A stretch of 16,329 bases of DNA, taken from NCBI GenBank assembly GCA_011524675.1, contig WTJX01000280.1, positions 1 through 16,329 of the forward strand, written 5' to 3'. Below are positions 14,710 through 16,329 of the stretch, in pieces (position 1 is the stretch's first letter; each line of letters opens with the position of its first letter). Under the pieces are notes generated by a model, which saw only the letters and a program-made list of their open reading frames with translations, was not told where the DNA came from and made no database searches. Both the position numbers and the translations under genes were made by a program. This stretch comes from Cytophagales bacterium. GTDB lineage: Bacteria > Bacteroidota > Bacteroidia > Cytophagales > JAAEPT01.

Positions 14710-15102
14710 ATGGGTAAAGGTAAAAATGTAATATTGTGTGTTGATGATGAAAAGACAGTACTAGATACATTACAACATCAATTAAAGAGTATATTTGATG
14801 ATAAATATTTGATCGAAATTGCTGCTAGTGCAGAAGAGGCACTAGAGGTGTTAGATGACTTAGACTCTGTTGATATCGAAACTATTCTTATTATCACTGA
14901 CTGGCAAATGCCAGGAATGAAAGGAGATGAATTTTTAGTTCAAGTAAAGAAGTATGAAAACAAAATGATTAAGATATTACTTACTGGCCAAGCCCCACAA
15001 AAAGCACTGCATAGAGCCTTCATGGAGGGAGGTTTAGATCATTACATTCAGAAACCTTGGGAAAAAGAAGAGTTGAAAGCAAAAATTATTTCTTTAAAAT
15101 AG
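14710..15102 (+). CDS. Single-domain response regulator (receiver only), copy 2
   Basis: 130 residues, aligning without gaps to the receiver at 14113 and identical at about 93 of 130 positions (my count). Asp12-Asp13, Asp64, Thr92 and Lys115 are all retained. Blocks around the phosphorylation site (ILIITDWQMPGMKGDE) and HYIQKPW are unchanged. The differences concentrate at 51-57, 73-80 and 95-108, the last covering the alpha4-beta5 face that receivers use for partners. This suggests the same kinase input but a changed output surface (inference). A 204-nt gap separates it from copy 1, so it probably has its own promoter. It arose by local duplication, and the DNA differs enough that the event is not recent. 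Confidence 0.93.
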   Translation: MGKGKNVILCVDDEKTVLDTLQHQLKSIFDDKYLIEIAASAEEALEVLDDLDSVDIETILIITDWQMPGMKGDEFLVQVKKYENKMIKILLTGQAPQKALHRAFMEGGLDHYIQKPWEKEELKAKIISLK

Positions 15103-15104
15103 AA

Positions 15105-15138
15105 AGGTGTATTACAAAACTACCTATCGTTTTTTTTT
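15105..15138 (+). terminator. Weak hairpin plus T9 tract after receiver copy 2
   Basis: AGGTGTA (15105-15111) can pair with TACCT (15121-15125) with one bulged base, and nine Ts follow at 15130-15138. The stem is poor, but the long T-run 27 nt after the stop codon makes termination here plausible. Confidence 0.4.
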
Positions 15139-15260
15139 GTTTAAACCTGTGCAATATAAAATATAATATAGCTATACTTATTACAGAAACTAGTGTTAAG
15201 TGAATATCATAGTGAAGCTTTAATTTTTATTGAAAACTAAGCTTGATAGTGCTCAAAGGA

Positions 15261-15315
15261 GCCTTTGCTTAGCTAAGGTTTTGCGCTTAGTCAAGGCTTT
15301 CATAACTTCAAAACC
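15261..15315 (-). repeat. Structured element related to the palindrome at 11298, opposite orientation
   Basis: Read on the minus strand, 15284-15261 matches the core at 11322-11344 at 19 of 24 aligned positions with one gap (my alignment): GCAAA-C-TTAGC-AAGC-AA-GC. The minus strand starts GGTTTTGAAGTT, while the upstream element has GGTTTTAGTT. The outer arms are far less palindromic here, so if the two are related this is a decayed copy. Confidence 0.35.
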
Positions 15316-15599
15316 GTAGTAAATAAGGATTTTGAAATTTTTGTATAAAGTTAAATAAATGCGGAACCCTCTCAAGGGATATTTTATACATAAATTATAC
15401 GTCTTTTTTAAACTTAACATTAGTCGATAAATAAGTGTATTTACAGTTTGTTATGCGTATTTTACTCTTGTTTTTCACCATGCAGACTCCTTACTAAGAA
15501 CTATACTACGTTCTTTTTTACGTTTTAGTCCTACCAATTCGCATTAATACCATATTTCATATTTGATCTTAGTCATGCTTTACTTTTAAGATTGTTTGT

Positions 15600-15607
15600 T
15601 AACTTTG
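15600..15607 (+). promoter_or_regulatory. Bacteroidota-type -7 promoter element of hisS
   Basis: TAACTTTG is a perfect TAnnTTTG match, 16 nt before the hisS ATG at 15624. This implies a 5' leader of about 10 nt. No clear TTG -33 box is visible at the usual spacing. Confidence 0.5.
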
Positions 15608-15623
15608 CGTAAATTTTTTGTCA

Positions 15624-16329
15624 ATGAGCAATAAGAAAGTTGGTTTACCAAAAGGTACAAGAGATTTCGGTCCAAAAGTAATGGCCAAACGAAATTATAT
15701 TTTTGAAATTATAAAAAATACATTTCAAAAATTTGGATTTAGTCAAATAGAAACTCCAGCCATGGAGAACATCGAAACACTTACGGGTAAGTATGGGGAT
15801 GAAGGAGATCAACTCTTATATAAAGTTTTAAACACGGGAGATTTTTTAAAGGATGTAGAGCCTAAAGACCTAGAGGATGGGTATAAAAAGACAAGCCATA
15901 AAGTAGCTAGTAAAGGCTTAAAATATGACCTTACAGTGCCTTTTTCACGGTATGTAGCTTCAAATTACGGACAGCTTGTACTCCCTTTCAAGCGCTTTCA
16001 AATACAACCCGTATGGAGAGCAGATAGACCCCAAAAAGGCAGGTATAGAGAGTTTTATCAATGTGACGCTGATGTAGTAGGCTCAAATTCACTCCTGTAT
16101 GAAGCTGAAGTGATTCTGATGATACAAGAGGTATTTGAAAAACTTCAAATCAAAGATTACACTATAAAGTTAAATAATAGAAAAATACTTTCTGCTTTTG
16201 CAGAGCTTATACAATGTCAAGATAAGGAAAACCAGCTATTTGTTATCATTGATAAATTAGATAAAATAGGACTTGAAAAAGTCATAGATGAGTTAGCAAC
16301 CAAAGGATTTAGTAATGCTCAGTGTGAGC
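15624..16329 (+). CDS. hisS: Histidine-tRNA ligase (N-terminal part; runs off the window)
   Basis: The first 235 codons are present and the reading frame is open at the window edge. It attaches histidine to tRNA-His in the cytoplasm (class II aminoacyl-tRNA synthetase). The protein opens MSNKKVGLPKGTRDFGPK, the family-typical beginning with the PKGTRDF motif. LKYDLTVPFSRYVA is the conserved ATP/His-pocket segment. RFQIQPVWRADRPQKGRYRE followed by FYQCDADVVG is class II motif 2 with its loop. The HisA motifs and motif 3 would lie beyond the window. The ATG at 15624 follows a -7 element by 16 nt and no earlier in-frame start fits. It is a separate transcription unit from the signalling module. 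Confidence 0.95.
   Translation, partial: MSNKKVGLPKGTRDFGPKVMAKRNYIFEIIKNTFQKFGFSQIETPAMENIETLTGKYGDEGDQLLYKVLNTGDFLKDVEPKDLEDGYKKTSHKVASKGLKYDLTVPFSRYVASNYGQLVLPFKRFQIQPVWRADRPQKGRYREFYQCDADVVGSNSLLYEAEVILMIQEVFEKLQIKDYTIKLNNRKILSAFAELIQCQDKENQLFVIIDKLDKIGLEKVIDELATKGFSNAQCE

Larger units (their letters stand above)
15103..15623 (+). promoter_or_regulatory. Gene-free region between the second receiver and hisS
   Basis: No credible gene lies in these 521 nt. The first 35 nt hold a weak hairpin (AGGTGTA 15105-15111 with TACCT 15121-15125) followed by nine Ts (15130-15138), a plausible terminator for the receiver. Positions about 15215-15315 contain several overlapping inverted repeats: AAGCTT at both ends of 15215-15244, CTTAGCTAAG at about 15268-15277, and GGTTTTG 15277-15283 with CAAAACC 15309-15315. 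The hisS promoter lies at the 3' end. Confidence 0.5.

Overview
The window looks like a chromosomal segment of an AT-rich member of the Bacteroidota, probably a cytophagale-like or related marine/aquatic lineage. Five things point there. (i) A lipoprotein/beta-barrel pair resembling DUF6452 and DUF6048 occurs almost only in this phylum. (ii) One lipoprotein has the PorE-type order TPR, PD40 propeller, carboxypeptidase-regulatory-like domain, OmpA. (iii) Genes lack clear Shine-Dalgarno sequences. (iv) At least two start regions carry perfect matches to the Bacteroidota -7 element TAnnTTTG. (v) Several proteins have phylum-typical forms (TrmB, RlmN, POT transporter). The genus cannot be fixed from the sequence alone. 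All genes seen are on the + strand.

Layout. Positions 1-176 hold two terminator-like hairpins. Positions 177-2045 are a tightly overlapping three-gene operon: DUF6452-like lipoprotein, DUF6048-like outer-membrane protein, TatD-family DNase. Positions 2046-3031 have no gene; most of this is a striking G-poor, low-complexity tract built from degenerate words of about 8 nt, including two true octamer arrays. Positions 3032-3874 encode a SPOR-domain membrane protein, closed by a strong terminator. Positions 3956-7472 carry folC, trmB and a POT-family peptide transporter in close succession. Positions 7542-9569 encode the PorE-like lipoprotein, closed by a terminator. Positions 9774-10826 are rlmN, with a -7 element just before its start, and 10844-11023 hold a 59-residue gene that is easily missed.

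Positions 11578-14505 form a probable four-gene signalling operon: an unrecognised 79-residue protein, a 335-residue protein of an uncharacterised family whose C-terminus resembles FIST_C, a soluble histidine kinase with about 115 residues inserted inside its dimerisation domain, and a stand-alone receiver. A second receiver about 72% identical to the first follows at 14710-15102 as a separate unit. Partly related structured elements lie on both sides of this module (11298-11374 and about 15261-15315, opposite orientation). The window ends inside hisS, which starts at 15624.

How the genes fit together: most of the window is housekeeping (folate polyglutamylation, tRNA and rRNA methylation, tRNA-His charging, DNA repair or turnover) plus envelope functions (SPOR, PorE-like, POT transport, DUF6452/6048). 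The part most worth following up is the 11.5-15.1 kb module. I infer a cytosolic sensor (the FIST-like protein) signalling through an atypical kinase to two duplicated single-domain receivers. No tRNA, rRNA, CRISPR array, transposase or phage gene was seen.
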